DNA of 63,754 nucleotides, taken from NCBI GenBank assembly GCA_024682415.1, contig JAIKZG010000030.1:1-63754 (forward strand). The letters are read 5' to 3'. The notes beneath the pieces are model-generated. The model did not search any database. It was not told where the DNA came from and saw only the letters and a program-made list of their open reading frames with translations. The position numbers and the translations under genes were made by a program. This DNA is from Prevotella sp. Its GTDB lineage: Bacteria; Bacteroidota; Bacteroidia; Bacteroidales; Bacteroidaceae. This document shows positions 7,296 to 16,260 of the stretch, piece after piece. Within the stretch, counting starts at the first letter, position 1, and each line of letters begins with the position of its first letter.

Positions 7296-9374
7296 TTATG
7301 CTTTTTCGTTATTGTCGTCGTTGGAAGCTGTCTCACCTGTCTGCTCGGCTACTGCCTTCTGATGTTCAGCCTCAGCCTGCTTCACAGGCTCAGGCATATC
7401 TTCCAACTTTGGTTCTGATTCTTTCAATCTTCGGTCGTTGTCGTCCATTATCTCCTGTGAACGGCTTGTCCAAGGACGCTTTCCGAATATCTTCTCCACG
7501 TCTTCGGCATAAATCACCTCACGAGTGATAAGGAGTTCTGCCAACTTGTTATGACCTTCCTTGTGCTCCAGCAATATCTGCTTAGCGCGGTCGTATTGCT
7601 CGTTTATCATTTTCAGCACCTCATCGTCGATAACCTTTGCCGTGGTATCCGAATATGGACGCTGGAATTGATATTCATTATTATTGTAATAGCAGATATT
7701 AGGCAGTCTGTCGCTCATACCTGCATAGGCTATCATGCCATACGCGCTCTTAGTGGCACGCTCAAGATCGTTCATTGCTCCTGTTGAGATATGACCGGTG
7801 AACAATTCCTCGGCAGCACGTCCACCACACAGCGCACACATCTCGTCGAGCATTTGCTCCTTAGTGGTGATTTGTCTTTCCTCAGGCAGATACCACGCTG
7901 CTCCGAGAGCCTGTCCGCGCGGCACAATGCTCACCTTGATAAGCGGATTGGCATGTTCACAGAACCACGAAATAGTAGCATGACCTGCTTCATGCAGAGC
8001 TATAGAACGCTTCTCGGCAGCAGTCATCACCTTTGTTTTCTTCTCAAGTCCGCCGATAATTCTGTCTACAGCATTGAGGAAATCCTGCTTGCCCACATTC
8101 TTGCGGTCGTGGCGCGCAGCAATAAGAGCAGCCTCATTACATACATTGGCAATATCAGCACCCGAGAAGCCCGGAGTCTGACGCGCGAGGAAGTCTACAT
8201 CTACAGATGTTTCATCTATCTTGATAGGCTTCAGATGCACCTTGAATATCTCACGACGTTCCTGCAAGTCAGGAAGGTCTACATTTATCTGTCTGTCGAA
8301 ACGACCAGCGCGGAGCAATGCCTTGTCGAGCATGTCGGCACGGTTGGTGGCAGCGAGAATAATTACACCGCTGTTAGTGCCGAAGCCGTCCATCTCGGTA
8401 AGCAAAGCGTTAAGAGTGTTCTCACGCTCATCGTTACCACCCATTGCCGGGTTCTTGCTTCTTGCTCTACCCACAGCGTCAATCTCATCGATGAAGATGA
8501 TACATGGTGCCTTGTCCTTAGCCTGACGGAACAAATCTCTAACTCTGCTTGCGCCTACGCCCACAAACATTTCCACAAAGTCGGAACCGCTCATTGAGAA
8601 GAATGGCACTCCAGCCTCGCCTGCCACGGCTTTGGCAAGCAAAGTCTTACCTGTTCCAGGAGGGCCTATAAGCAACGCACCCTTTGGAATTTTACCACCA
8701 AGCTCTGTATATTTCTGAGGGTTCTTCAGGAAGTCCACAATCTCCTGTACCTCCTGCTTCGCGCCTTCCTGTCCGGCAACGTCCTTGAATGTAATTCCAA
8801 GGTCGTGTCCCTTTTCATACATCTTAGCCTTGCTCTTGCCTACAGAGAACACTCCGCCCATGCCGCCAGACATTCCACCACCCATTCTTCTAAACAGATA
8901 GGTCATGATACCGATAGTGAATATCAGTGGGAACGCAAGATTTATCAGCACATTCCAGAAGTCGTTGTTATTGGCGTTGTCATAGCTGAAATCTCTTATC
9001 TTTCCCGTCTGCTGCTGTGCGGTGAGGTATTTTTCCAATTCATCGATAGAGCCGTATTGCACAGAAACATAAGGGTCTTTGCCCACCTGCTGCGAGTTCA
9101 TGCTAAACACGTCTCTTATATATTGCGGCTTTACATACATCTTCAGCGTGTTGCTGTTTTTGTTCACCACCACGCTTTCAGCATATCCGCTTGCCACATA
9201 CTGTTTAAATTTTGTGTAAGTTGCCTCCTGATGCATTCCTCCCGCAAGCGAGTTTCCTCCGCCTGTGAGAAACATTACAGCAAGAGCGATGATAATAAGC
9301 CCATAGAGCCAGTTCATATTAAAACGTGGCATCTTAGGTTCATTGTTGTTGATAGGGCCGTTCATGCTATCCAT
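7296..9374 (-). CDS. ftsH: ATP-dependent zinc metalloprotease FtsH
   Basis: 692 residues. Two N-terminal membrane helices (about 20-38 and 145-165) flank a periplasmic domain, then an AAA+ module: Walker A GPPGTGKT at about 236, Walker [13 protein letters not shown] region [17 protein letters not shown]. The zinc protease motif HEAGH lies at about 459. The tail is acidic and repetitive ([17 protein letters not shown]). An alternative ATG three codons in (MNGPINNN) cannot be excluded. Membrane quality-control protease. 58 bp after rsfS. Confidence 0.97.
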   Translation of the reverse strand: MDSMNGPINNNEPKMPRFNMNWLYGLIIIALAVMFLTGGGNSLAGGMHQEATYTKFKQYVASGYAESVVVNKNSNTLKMYVKPQYIRDVFSMNSQQVGKDPYVSVQYGSIDELEKYLTAQQQTGKIRDFSYDNANNNDFWNVLINLAFPLIFTIGIMTYLFRRMGGGMSGGMGGVFSVGKSKAKMYEKGHDLGITFKDVAGQEGAKQEVQEIVDFLKNPQKYTELGGKIPKGALLIGPPGTGKTLLAKAVAGEAGVPFFSMSGSDFVEMFVGVGASRVRDLFRQAKDKAPCIIFIDEIDAVGRARSKNPAMGGNDERENTLNALLTEMDGFGTNSGVIILAATNRADMLDKALLRAGRFDRQINVDLPDLQERREIFKVHLKPIKIDETSVDVDFLARQTPGFSGADIANVCNEAALIAARHDRKNVGKQDFLNAVDRIIGGLEKKTKVMTAAEKRSIALHEAGHATISWFCEHANPLIKVSIVPRGQALGAAWYLPEERQITTKEQMLDEMCALCGGRAAEELFTGHISTGAMNDLERATKSAYGMIAYAGMSDRLPNICYYNNNEYQFQRPYSDTTAKVIDDEVLKMINEQYDRAKQILLEHKEGHNKLAELLITREVIYAEDVEKIFGKRPWTSRSQEIMDDNDRRLKESEPKLEDMPEPVKQAEAEHQKAVAEQTGETASNDDNNEKA

Positions 9375-9432
9375 ATTTATTCCTTATTATATATAATAAT
9401 GTATATACTCTTAATAATATATAGCTGTTTTC

Positions 9433-9828
9433 TTAGTCAAGGTCGGGAATTTCCGTCAGCTTAGCGTCTTCCCATAAGTTTTCCAAGTCATAGTACTCTC
9501 TCGTTTCGGGCAGAAAGATATGCACCATCACGTCTACATAGTCTATTGCCACCCATTGGTTGTTGCCAAGTCCGATAGCCTTTATCGGTTTTTCGTCGAG
9601 CTGCTCCCTTGCCGCATCGCCCACAGATTCGGCTATTGCCTCCACCTGAGTTGGCGAGTTGCCCTGGCATATCACGAAATAATCCGCCACAGCTCCGTCA
9701 ATGCCTTTTAGGTCTACCACCGTAATATTAGAGCCTTTTCTTTCCTGAATGCCTTTTATCACGGTTTCCACCAATAGAGGGGCAGTATTTTTTGTTTCAG
9801 TATTCAATCCAACTGTTGTTTCTTTCAT
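9433..9828 (-). CDS. rsfS: Ribosomal silencing factor RsfS
   Basis: 131 residues, Iojap/RsfS family: VVDLKGIDGAVADYFVICQG, NSPTQVEAIAESV, WVAIDYVDVMVHIFLPETRE and YYDLENLWEDA. Binds ribosomal protein uL14 and blocks 30S-50S joining when nutrients are short (family knowledge). First gene of the rsfS-ftsH-cdsA unit, with a TACCTTTG -7 box at 9879-9886. Confidence 0.95.
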   Translation of the reverse strand: MKETTVGLNTETKNTAPLLVETVIKGIQERKGSNITVVDLKGIDGAVADYFVICQGNSPTQVEAIAESVGDAAREQLDEKPIKAIGLGNNQWVAIDYVDVMVHIFLPETREYYDLENLWEDAKLTEIPDLD

Positions 9829-9878
9829 GAAGTATCTATTCGTTATTTTTATATGTCCATTTTTCGTTATAAACTTCG

Positions 9879-9886
9879 CAAAGGTA
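9879..9886 (-). promoter_or_regulatory. rsfS-ftsH-cdsA -7 box
   Basis: TACCTTTG on the minus strand, 50 bp upstream of the rsfS ATG. Confidence 0.65.
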
Positions 9887-9980
9887 CTCTATTTTCACCT
9901 AAAAAATCAAACAAAGTAATTTTTTTGCGGTTTTTTTAGAAAAAAAATGGGATTTTTCTTGCAGATACAAAAAAAAGTCG

Positions 9981-9988
9981 TACCTTTG
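9981..9988 (+). promoter_or_regulatory. tRNA-Gln -7 box
   Basis: TACCTTTG about 49 bp before the mature tRNA; CTTGCAG about 20 bp further upstream is a possible weak -33. Confidence 0.65.
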
Positions 9989-10036
9989 CACTCGCAATCA
10001 AGCAATAACGCTTACGATTACAAAACAACAAAACAT

Positions 10037-10107
10037 TGGGATATGGTGTAATGGTAACACTACAGATTCTGGTCCTGTCATTCTTGGTTCGAGTCCGAGT
10101 ATCCCAA
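10037..10107 (+). tRNA. tRNA-Gln (anticodon CTG)
   Basis: 71-nt cloverleaf. Acceptor TGGGATA pairs perfectly with TATCCCA; D stem GTG/CAC; anticodon stem ACAGA/CCTGT with loop TTCTGGT (CTG at 34-36; the closing pair is A-C); T stem CTTGG/CCGAG with TTCGAGT loop. CCA is not encoded. A rho-independent hairpin follows directly. Confidence 0.95.
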
Positions 10108-10114
10108 CAAGATA

Positions 10115-10144
10115 AAGCTAAGTTCTTCGGAGCTTAGCTTTTTT
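10115..10144 (+). terminator. Terminator of tRNA-Gln
   Basis: AAGCTAAG pairs with CTTAGCTT around a TTCTTCGGAG-type loop, followed by TTTTTT. Confidence 0.9.
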
Positions 10145-10243
10145 CTTTTCCCTCTATTTCATTCTCTCTTCATTTTATCGTTATAACACACTCGACTTGC
10201 AAAGATGAGGAAACGACGTATTTTTCCTAAAAAATAATCCTAA

Positions 10244-10311
10244 AACGGTGCACAACTCTCACGAGCTGCGCACCGCTGGCTATAAACTTAGCTTTATGAA
10301 GCTATGAAAAT
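10244..10311 (+). repeat. REP-like element, copy 1
   Basis: CGGTGC...GCACCG hairpin containing CTCTCACGAGCTGCGCACCG, followed by GGCTATAAACTTAGCTTTAT and GAAGCTATGAAAA (a small second hairpin, AGCTTTATGAAGCT). Nearly the same sequence and orientation at 36067-36135. Confidence 0.8.
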
Positions 10312-10392
10312 ATCTTATATCAAAGTCCCTTTCCGACTTCCCCGAAACAGGGGTGAGAGGTTTTTAAATGTGCAAGGGCAGCATTAGTTTTC

Positions 10393-11838
10393 TTAATTTG
10401 ATATAGCACGAACACTACATCCATAATGGTCTGTATCTATTTTCTCATCATCATCACCAACCCATATTTTAGATTCGTCAAACCATAGGTGCCAAGGCTC
10501 ATAAGGAGTCCCCTTTCGACGGGTTGCAGTCCAGAAATATCCTTCTTTGCCTTTCCTATTCATATCTTGTATTACACCACCTGCAGGCATAAATATTTTT
10601 CCGGTATTTCCCGTCACTTTACTTGAAACCCAATAGCCATTTACATCTCCATTTGTGCCCCATGTCCATGTACAATAATCTATCAATTCCTGGCATTCCG
10701 CATCTGTCGGCATTCGCCATGTTCCACCCCAAAGTTGTCGTGCCGTGTCATGACCACTTGTTGGACTTATATCACCATCATAATCATAAAAAGGAGAAGG
10801 ATTAACAGCTAATGCTCCCCATTGATACAAGCCACCATAATCACTTGTCGAACTTGCTCCAATATTCATTGTTGCCCATATTTTGCCAGATGGCAGACCC
10901 AAATCTACGCCTGCATGATTATTGATAGTAACATTTATAGCCATTAGCTTAACGTCTATCGTGTAAATGTAGCCTGCATTATATTGTCGACTCGTAATTG
11001 TTCCACTGTATGTCTTTCCACCAAAACTTATGGTATAACCAATTGATGATGTCTGAGGAATAATGCAAGCTTCAAAAGCTGCTGTACTCGTAGTGCCACT
11101 TACTGAAGTGGCTACGTTATTATACATATTAACAGTTCCTACAGAACCATTTGCTGCCAAATTACCACTCGAAACAGATGCAGAACGCTGAACATTTGAA
11201 AGTGCCACTCCCGTAATATTCTTGTTACTTAATCGCTCACTATGAGTAACTGTTACATTAAACTTTATCTTTGCTGTCTTATGGACATAAGATATTGAGT
11301 TATCTGTCGTGTTGTAACCTGCAGACGAAGTGCCATAAAGATAATCGCTTGCCTCATAATTGGCATAAGAAGATTGATCTGCCTGTACCGAAAAAGAATT
11401 GGCATTCTCGGAATAAGGATACCATGAAGTAATATTCACGCTGTTTAGCGTCGTGAAATAATAAGGCGATGTCGCTGAAAGCAAACCTCTGGCATCAATA
11501 GTGTATTCATAAACAGAACCTCCTGCCTGAACAGCTATGCTTCTATTGCTCATTCCTACCCAATCGTTATTATCAGCAGGTGTACGGGTCATCTCCAAAT
11601 CTGTTAATCTAAACATTGACTCCTTTGCCAAATCAGCGTCTATGTCACCTATATTTATACTCGTGCCCCACTCCTCCATATTATACGGACTTTTAAGAGC
11701 TGATATACCAGCATAAAACTTCAAAGCATTGCCTTGATCGTTAACTGCTTCATCATCAGATGATGAGCAGGCTGTGAACATCATAGCAAATAGAGCTATG
11801 AACACCATAAATAATAATTGTTTCGTTTTCATATTCAT
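10393..11838 (-). CDS. Fimbrillin-like lipoprotein with C-terminal FISUMP-type domain
   Basis: 481 residues. Lipoprotein signal with lipobox FTAC (Cys24) followed by SSSDDE. Residues about 35-290 resemble the Bacteroidota fimbrillin/Mfa-like fold (Ser/Thr/Asn-rich beta sandwich; YTIDARGLLSATSPYYFTTL; AYIHKTA-like motif YVHKTAKIKFNV). Residues about 301-481 match the Fibrobacter major paralogous (FISUMP) domain: VDLGLPSGKIWATMNIGA, GGLYQWGA, WGGTWRMPTDAECQELI, YWVSSK, GYFWTAT. Likely surface-exposed adhesin or pilus component. The start is supported by AAGGAGG 6 bp before the ATG, which is rare in this phylum. A TATATTTG -7 box at 12162-12169 implies a leader of more than 300 nt. Confidence 0.85.
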   Translation of the reverse strand: MNMKTKQLLFMVFIALFAMMFTACSSSDDEAVNDQGNALKFYAGISALKSPYNMEEWGTSINIGDIDADLAKESMFRLTDLEMTRTPADNNDWVGMSNRSIAVQAGGSVYEYTIDARGLLSATSPYYFTTLNSVNITSWYPYSENANSFSVQADQSSYANYEASDYLYGTSSAGYNTTDNSISYVHKTAKIKFNVTVTHSERLSNKNITGVALSNVQRSASVSSGNLAANGSVGTVNMYNNVATSVSGTTSTAAFEACIIPQTSSIGYTISFGGKTYSGTITSRQYNAGYIYTIDVKLMAINVTINNHAGVDLGLPSGKIWATMNIGASSTSDYGGLYQWGALAVNPSPFYDYDGDISPTSGHDTARQLWGGTWRMPTDAECQELIDYCTWTWGTNGDVNGYWVSSKVTGNTGKIFMPAGGVIQDMNRKGKEGYFWTATRRKGTPYEPWHLWFDESKIWVGDDDEKIDTDHYGCSVRAISN

Positions 11839-12161
11839 CCTCCTTGTTGTTTTGTTTGTTGTTTCTATTTCTGTTGATGGAGGAAAAGAAGCATAGTATT
11901 AAAATCTTGTGATATATAAGCAACACGAAAGGCGTGATTGCAATCCATATCTATAAGTACTGAGGCTCTGGTAAGCCTATAACAAGAATAAATACGATTA
12001 CACTCACGCCTATACGCGAGCATTAACCTATTATTCATGTTCCTTGTTACATTTGAATTTACCAGATTCCAGTACTGAACAAGATAATAGCTAATGCTAA
12101 TATTTCCAAACCAATAAGGCACATCACATCGTTACATAAGACGCAATGCACATTCTACTTG

Positions 12162-12169
12162 CAAATATA
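12162..12169 (-). promoter_or_regulatory. -7 box of the fimbrillin-like gene
   Basis: TATATTTG on the minus strand, with CTTG about 20 bp upstream as weak -33. It predicts a leader of about 315 nt. Confidence 0.5.
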
Positions 12170-12252
12170 AACATTGTTTTCTAATCTGCAAGCGTTTTGG
12201 AGGAAAAATAGATAATTTACTCCATATCGGAAAAGTTCAAAATATATTTTTG

Positions 12253-12522
12253 CATTTCTCTCAACTTTTCGTAATTTTAGATAAATTACTCCGTCTCGGC
12301 AACAAAAAAGAATAGATTCCGAAGATTTGCTTATCAAGCAAATCGTGTGCTGCTCTCAACTTTTCGTAATTTTAGCTTCGCTGAAATTATATGCACTCGG
12401 AAATGAAAATAAAAAAAATAGTTTTTCTCCCTCGTTTTTCGTAATTTTAGATAAATTACTCCGTCTCGGCAGCAAAAAAGAATAGATTCTTTTTGTGCTG
12501 CTCTCAACTTTTCGTAATTTTG
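12253..12522 (+). repeat. Promoter-bearing repeat series upstream of the TPR gene
   Basis: Four copies of a block ending in GTAATTTT(A/G) start at 12271, 12366, 12441 and 12514, each preceded by CTCTCAACTTTTC or CCTCGTTTTTC. Between them, ATAAATTACTCCGTCTCGGC plus AAAAAAGAATAGATTC, or the variant TTAGCTTCGCTGAAATTA plus CTCGGAAATGAAAATAAAAA. The last copy carries the -7 box of the gene at 12530. The same family lies upstream of the GNAT gene at 41.97-42.16 kb. Confidence 0.85.
12492..12522 (+). promoter_or_regulatory. Promoter of the TPR gene
   Basis: -33 TTTG at 12492-12495, 19-bp spacer, -7 TAATTTTG at 12515-12522. The ATG follows 7 nt later, so the transcript would be leaderless or nearly so. 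Confidence 0.7.
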
Positions 12523-12529
12523 TAGTATT

Positions 12530-14275
12530 ATGAATTGGACACTGATAATAATAAACATTATAATTATAGCTATCTTCATAGTTATAAATATATATTTCAA
12601 TAAGGTGAGCAAGGGCATTGACAAGGTGTCGGATGCCTTAAACATGCGGGTGGCACGCAGAAGGATAAACGTGGCGCTGCGTAAGCTGAACTGCAAACCG
12701 AGCTGGCAGAAGGATGGCAAAGACTCCGTTGTGAGGTTTGATTATCAGAACGGACATTTCGGCATAAGGATAACGCCTGACGAGAGCTATGCTCATCTGT
12801 TTTATCTCTTCGTATATTCCACTTCTCTTGAGGATCTCGACGCTGTGAGGGTGATGTGCAACAAATGCAACACCAACACTCGCAACTGCCGTATGGTGTA
12901 CACAACGGACAACAAAAAGGGCGAGATAGATATTCATATATTCGCCGGTCTGCTGCTCTCTGACAGCAATCTACGTGAGACATTGGCAACAAACATGCGC
13001 CGTATGTTTATATGGCAGGGCACATTCGCCAATAATTTTGAGGATTTGCTGCTTGATAAGTATCATAACAAGGTGGACAAGGAGAAGAAGAATGCTGAGT
13101 TTGACTACGCTATGTCGCTCGTAAAGGAGCAGGAGATAATGCATCAGGCCACGAAGACGGAGAGCTGGCGCTCGGAGATAAGCGAAACATTCACAATGAA
13201 AAGACTGCTCAACTCGGCATTGGACATCAACAACTTCCTGCCGATGTCGCTTGCTATAATAAGAAATGGAAAGGCGGTGAATGTGCCTGCTGACAACATC
13301 AAGGACTATGACATCTCAAAGGTGCTAATAGGCGAGGACGAAAAGACTCTGCGCGATGCTTCGGCAACGCTGAAATTCATAGATAAGGAATACCCTGAGA
13401 AGGAACGCTGCATGCAGCTGCATTTCCAAGCGGAGAACGAGACTGACGACGCTATATACTACAGAGTGACGCTCACCATGATTCCGCTTGCTGCCGACAC
13501 CGACATCACGATAGGCAGCGAGGGCAACACGGCAAAGGTGAGCAGTGTGTTGCTTGCGCGCGATAAGATGTCGCCTAAGCAGCGTCTTGATAAGTTCAAC
13601 TATGAATGGAAAGAGGCTATGGCTAAGCTCAACAATGGCGGCATAAACTCGCTTACTAAGGACGAGATGTTGCTCGTGAACTGTCTCGACAAGAACAACG
13701 CGTTCAACTATTACCAGGGCATAAAGCTATATTATGCCCACAGATATATAGAGGCTCTGCCCTACCTCGTGACATGCTACAACAGGATGAAGCTCGACCA
13801 CGGCTCACTCACCACCGAGCAGAATGAAAACATCTGCAACATAGCCTACTACATCGGCTTCATTTATAATGAGCTGGGGCTTTACGACAAGGCTTACTAC
13901 TACTTGCAGTTGCTCGAACCGCTGCACTACGTGCTGTATACGGAGGAGCTTATCAACAACCTCGTAAACAGTCACGACCCGAGAGCCATGGGCATGATAG
14001 ACGGTCTGATTTCATTCCTCAACATGAGCGCCAACATCAATGCCGGTGGTGGCGATGGCGATGATGAAGAGGATGGCATGGGCAGCAACGAAGAACTTTC
14101 AGAGTTTTCAAGCTTTCTGCGCCGCCGCAAGGTTTACCTTCTCATAGAGGCAGAACAATACGACGAGGCGGAGAAGCTGCTGCGCAATATGCTTGATGAA
14201 CCTGAAAACTTTGACTTCGCGAAGCATGAGCTTACATTCTTGCAGGAGCAAAAGCAAAAAGGCGACGAGGAATAA
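12530..14275 (+). CDS. Membrane-anchored TPR-like hypothetical protein
   Basis: 581 residues. A single N-terminal transmembrane helix (about 4-24, very Ile-rich) is followed by a short coiled region and a globular cytoplasmic domain (about 55-340) I do not recognise. Residues about 395-475 look like TPR helices (FNYYQGIKLYYAHRYIEALP, NICNIAYYIGFIYNELGLYD, KAYYYLQLLEP) and another pair is near the C-terminus (LLIEAEQYDEAEKLLRNMLD). An acidic glycine-rich spacer (GGGDGDDEEDGMGSNEE) lies at about 503-520. Followed 44 bp later by cardiolipin synthase. Function unknown. Its upstream region is a stack of promoter-like repeats. Confidence 0.75.
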   Translation: MNWTLIIINIIIIAIFIVINIYFNKVSKGIDKVSDALNMRVARRRINVALRKLNCKPSWQKDGKDSVVRFDYQNGHFGIRITPDESYAHLFYLFVYSTSLEDLDAVRVMCNKCNTNTRNCRMVYTTDNKKGEIDIHIFAGLLLSDSNLRETLATNMRRMFIWQGTFANNFEDLLLDKYHNKVDKEKKNAEFDYAMSLVKEQEIMHQATKTESWRSEISETFTMKRLLNSALDINNFLPMSLAIIRNGKAVNVPADNIKDYDISKVLIGEDEKTLRDASATLKFIDKEYPEKERCMQLHFQAENETDDAIYYRVTLTMIPLAADTDITIGSEGNTAKVSSVLLARDKMSPKQRLDKFNYEWKEAMAKLNNGGINSLTKDEMLLVNCLDKNNAFNYYQGIKLYYAHRYIEALPYLVTCYNRMKLDHGSLTTEQNENICNIAYYIGFIYNELGLYDKAYYYLQLLEPLHYVLYTEELINNLVNSHDPRAMGMIDGLISFLNMSANINAGGGDGDDEEDGMGSNEELSEFSSFLRRRKVYLLIEAEQYDEAEKLLRNMLDEPENFDFAKHELTFLQEQKQKGDEE

Positions 14276-14319
14276 CGGCTAAACACAGATTACAAACCTA
14301 AATAAAACAACGACTCGCA

Positions 14320-15744
14320 ATGATTTACGTTCATTGGCTGATACTTACGATATATTTCACCGCGATACTGATAACGATGCTCGCGGTGCTGATGGACAAC
14401 AAGCAGCCGTCGAAGACGATGGCATGGATTCTCGTATTATTCTTTCTGCCGCTGCTTGGAATAATATTCTATTTCTTTTTCGGGAGAAACACAAGAAAGG
14501 AGCGGCTTATCAATGAGCGCTCTATGGACCAGCTCACCAAGCGCTCAATGCTTGAATTCGCTGAGCAGAAGAACCTGGTAGTGCCCGAAAGGTTTTACAC
14601 TCTGTCGCAGCTATTCAAAAACCAAAACACTGCCCTGCCCTTTAAGAACAATGAGATAGAGATTTTCACCGAGGGAAGCGACTTCTTCCTCTCGCTGCTG
14701 CGCGAGATAGGCAAGGCAAAGCAAAGCATACATCTTGAAACATTCATCATTGCCGACGATCCTATAGGCAGACTTGTAGCCGACGCATTGATAGACAAGG
14801 CTCAGAAGGGCGTAGAGGTGAGATTCATATATGATGATGTGGCGTGCTTAGGCGTAAACAACGACTTCTTTGAGCGCATGAAGGAGAGCGGCATTGAGGT
14901 GAACGCTTTTATGCCGGTGAAGTTTCCTGCGTTTACGAGCAAGATGAACCACAGAAACCACCGCAAACTATGCGTAATCGACGGGAAAGTGGGGTTCATC
15001 GGAGGCATGAACATCGCCATAAGATACATTAAAGGCGATGGAAAGCAGATGTGGCGCGACACCCATCTTATGATTCATGGCGGAGCGGTTTACGCCATAC
15101 AGAGGGCATTCCTCGTAGACTGGTATTTCGTAGACAGAACTTTGCTTACCGACCGCAAATACTATCCGCCTTACGACTCAAGAATATCCAACGACTGCAT
15201 AGCACAGGTGGTGACGAGCAACCCTATTTCGCCTTGGCCCGACATCATGCAGGGCTATGAGCGCATAATATTGGGCGCAAAGAAATACATATACATCGAA
15301 ACGCCATATTTTCTGCCCACCGAGCCTATAATGTCGGCATTGAAGACGGCAGCTCTTTCGGGCATTGACGTGAGGATAATGATGCCGCGAAAAGGCGACT
15401 CATTATTCATAGAGCTTGCCTCGCGCACATATCTGCAAGATGTGCTCGACGCTGGCATAAAGGTGTATTTCTACACGAAAGGCTTCAATCACAGCAAGCT
15501 CCTCGTGTGCGACGACTGCCTTTCCACCTGTGGCAGCACCAACATCGACTTCCGCAGCTTTGAGGAGAATTTCGAGAGCAACATATTCTTCTACGACAAC
15601 AGCACAGCCATGCGATTGAAGCGAGTGTTCATAGCCGACCAGCAGTATTGCGACCTCATCGATGACGCCAGCCTGATAACCAATCGCCCATTCCTCTCGC
15701 GACTATTGGAATCTATTATCAGAATGCTGTCGCCGCTGCTATAG
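14320..15744 (+). CDS. cls: Cardiolipin synthase (PLD superfamily)
   Basis: 474 residues. Two N-terminal membrane helices (about 4-24 and 32-54), then two phospholipase-D HKD motifs: NHRKLCVIDG at about 212-221 with downstream GGMNI, and HSKLLVCDD at about 390-398 with downstream GSTNIDFRSFEEN. Condenses two phosphatidylglycerols to cardiolipin and glycerol. Length fits the bacterial ClsA-type family. Downstream of the TPR gene with a 44-bp gap. Confidence 0.95.
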   Translation: MIYVHWLILTIYFTAILITMLAVLMDNKQPSKTMAWILVLFFLPLLGIIFYFFFGRNTRKERLINERSMDQLTKRSMLEFAEQKNLVVPERFYTLSQLFKNQNTALPFKNNEIEIFTEGSDFFLSLLREIGKAKQSIHLETFIIADDPIGRLVADALIDKAQKGVEVRFIYDDVACLGVNNDFFERMKESGIEVNAFMPVKFPAFTSKMNHRNHRKLCVIDGKVGFIGGMNIAIRYIKGDGKQMWRDTHLMIHGGAVYAIQRAFLVDWYFVDRTLLTDRKYYPPYDSRISNDCIAQVVTSNPISPWPDIMQGYERIILGAKKYIYIETPYFLPTEPIMSALKTAALSGIDVRIMMPRKGDSLFIELASRTYLQDVLDAGIKVYFYTKGFNHSKLLVCDDCLSTCGSTNIDFRSFEENFESNIFFYDNSTAMRLKRVFIADQQYCDLIDDASLITNRPFLSRLLESIIRMLSPLL

Positions 15745-15810
15745 CCGATGCAGCCCCATGAATGCTATGCGCAATCACGAAAACACATTATCATCAACAC
15801 TTATAACTAA

Positions 15811-16227
15811 ATGAAAGAAATACTTACAATCCTCATTTCCGTGATAAGCTCCATTGGAGTGAACCACGGCAACAGCAACGTAAACATGATTAACTTCGGC
15901 GGTCATGCTGAAAGCGCCTTTTTCGTAGGCGATGTGATGCAGGGAGGCGTAGACACTCAGAAGACTAACTTCATGATGACGGGTGACAGCACTCTCAATC
16001 GCACGCTCCTTTCGGCACGATATATTCTCAGTGGAACTGACTGCGATGGGAAGCCATGCAAGATATTTGTGGAAAACAATGCCGTGAGCGGTGAGCAATA
16101 CACCCACCCCACCATATTAACCGACAGCAAGGCTCTCGACTTTCTTAATGATAACGACAGCCTGAAAGGAAAAATAGACATGATTGGCGGCAAACTCACC
16201 ATCAGAATCTATGCTGCGAAGAAATAA
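15811..16227 (+). CDS. DUF3237-like hypothetical protein
   Basis: 138 residues. The N-terminus is weakly hydrophobic (MKEILTILISVISSIGV) without a clear cleavage site. LSARYILSGTDCDGKPCKIF followed by VENNA, and the terminal GKIDMIGGKLTIRIY, resemble DUF3237 (UPF0311) beta-barrel proteins (R-Y-x-L-x-(T/G)-x-DG ... V-x-N). Activity of that family is unknown. 66 bp after cls and just before the 43-bp tandem array. Family assignment is tentative. Confidence 0.6.
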   Translation: MKEILTILISVISSIGVNHGNSNVNMINFGGHAESAFFVGDVMQGGVDTQKTNFMMTGDSTLNRTLLSARYILSGTDCDGKPCKIFVENNAVSGEQYTHPTILTDSKALDFLNDNDSLKGKIDMIGGKLTIRIYAAKK

Positions 16228-16260
16228 TATGGCGTAAAACAGGCTCATTGTCAACTAAAC

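Larger units (their letters stand above)
9829..10392. other. Intergenic region holding rsfS promoter, tRNA-Gln and a REP-like element
   Basis: Contains the rsfS promoter, the tRNA-Gln promoter, gene and terminator, and a 67-bp element also found at 36 kb. No protein-coding ORF is credible. Confidence 0.8.
11839..12529. other. Divergent intergenic region with promoter-bearing repeats
   Basis: The left half is the long leader of the fimbrillin-like gene, with its -7 box (minus) at 12162-12169. The right half is filled with repeats ending in CTCTCAACTTTTCGTAATTTT. Short ORFs here lack coding features. Confidence 0.7.

Noticed and set aside
7791..8597. Plus-strand open frame of 268 codons
   Set aside because: Antisense to ftsH with no recognisable motif.
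11865..12122. 85-codon minus-strand ORF before the fimbrillin-like gene
   Set aside because: Within the predicted leader; no signal peptide, no motif and no start signal. Could be a leader peptide but unsupported.
12334..12720. Minus-strand ORF across the promoter repeats
   Set aside because: Made of repeat sequence and the antisense of the TPR gene.
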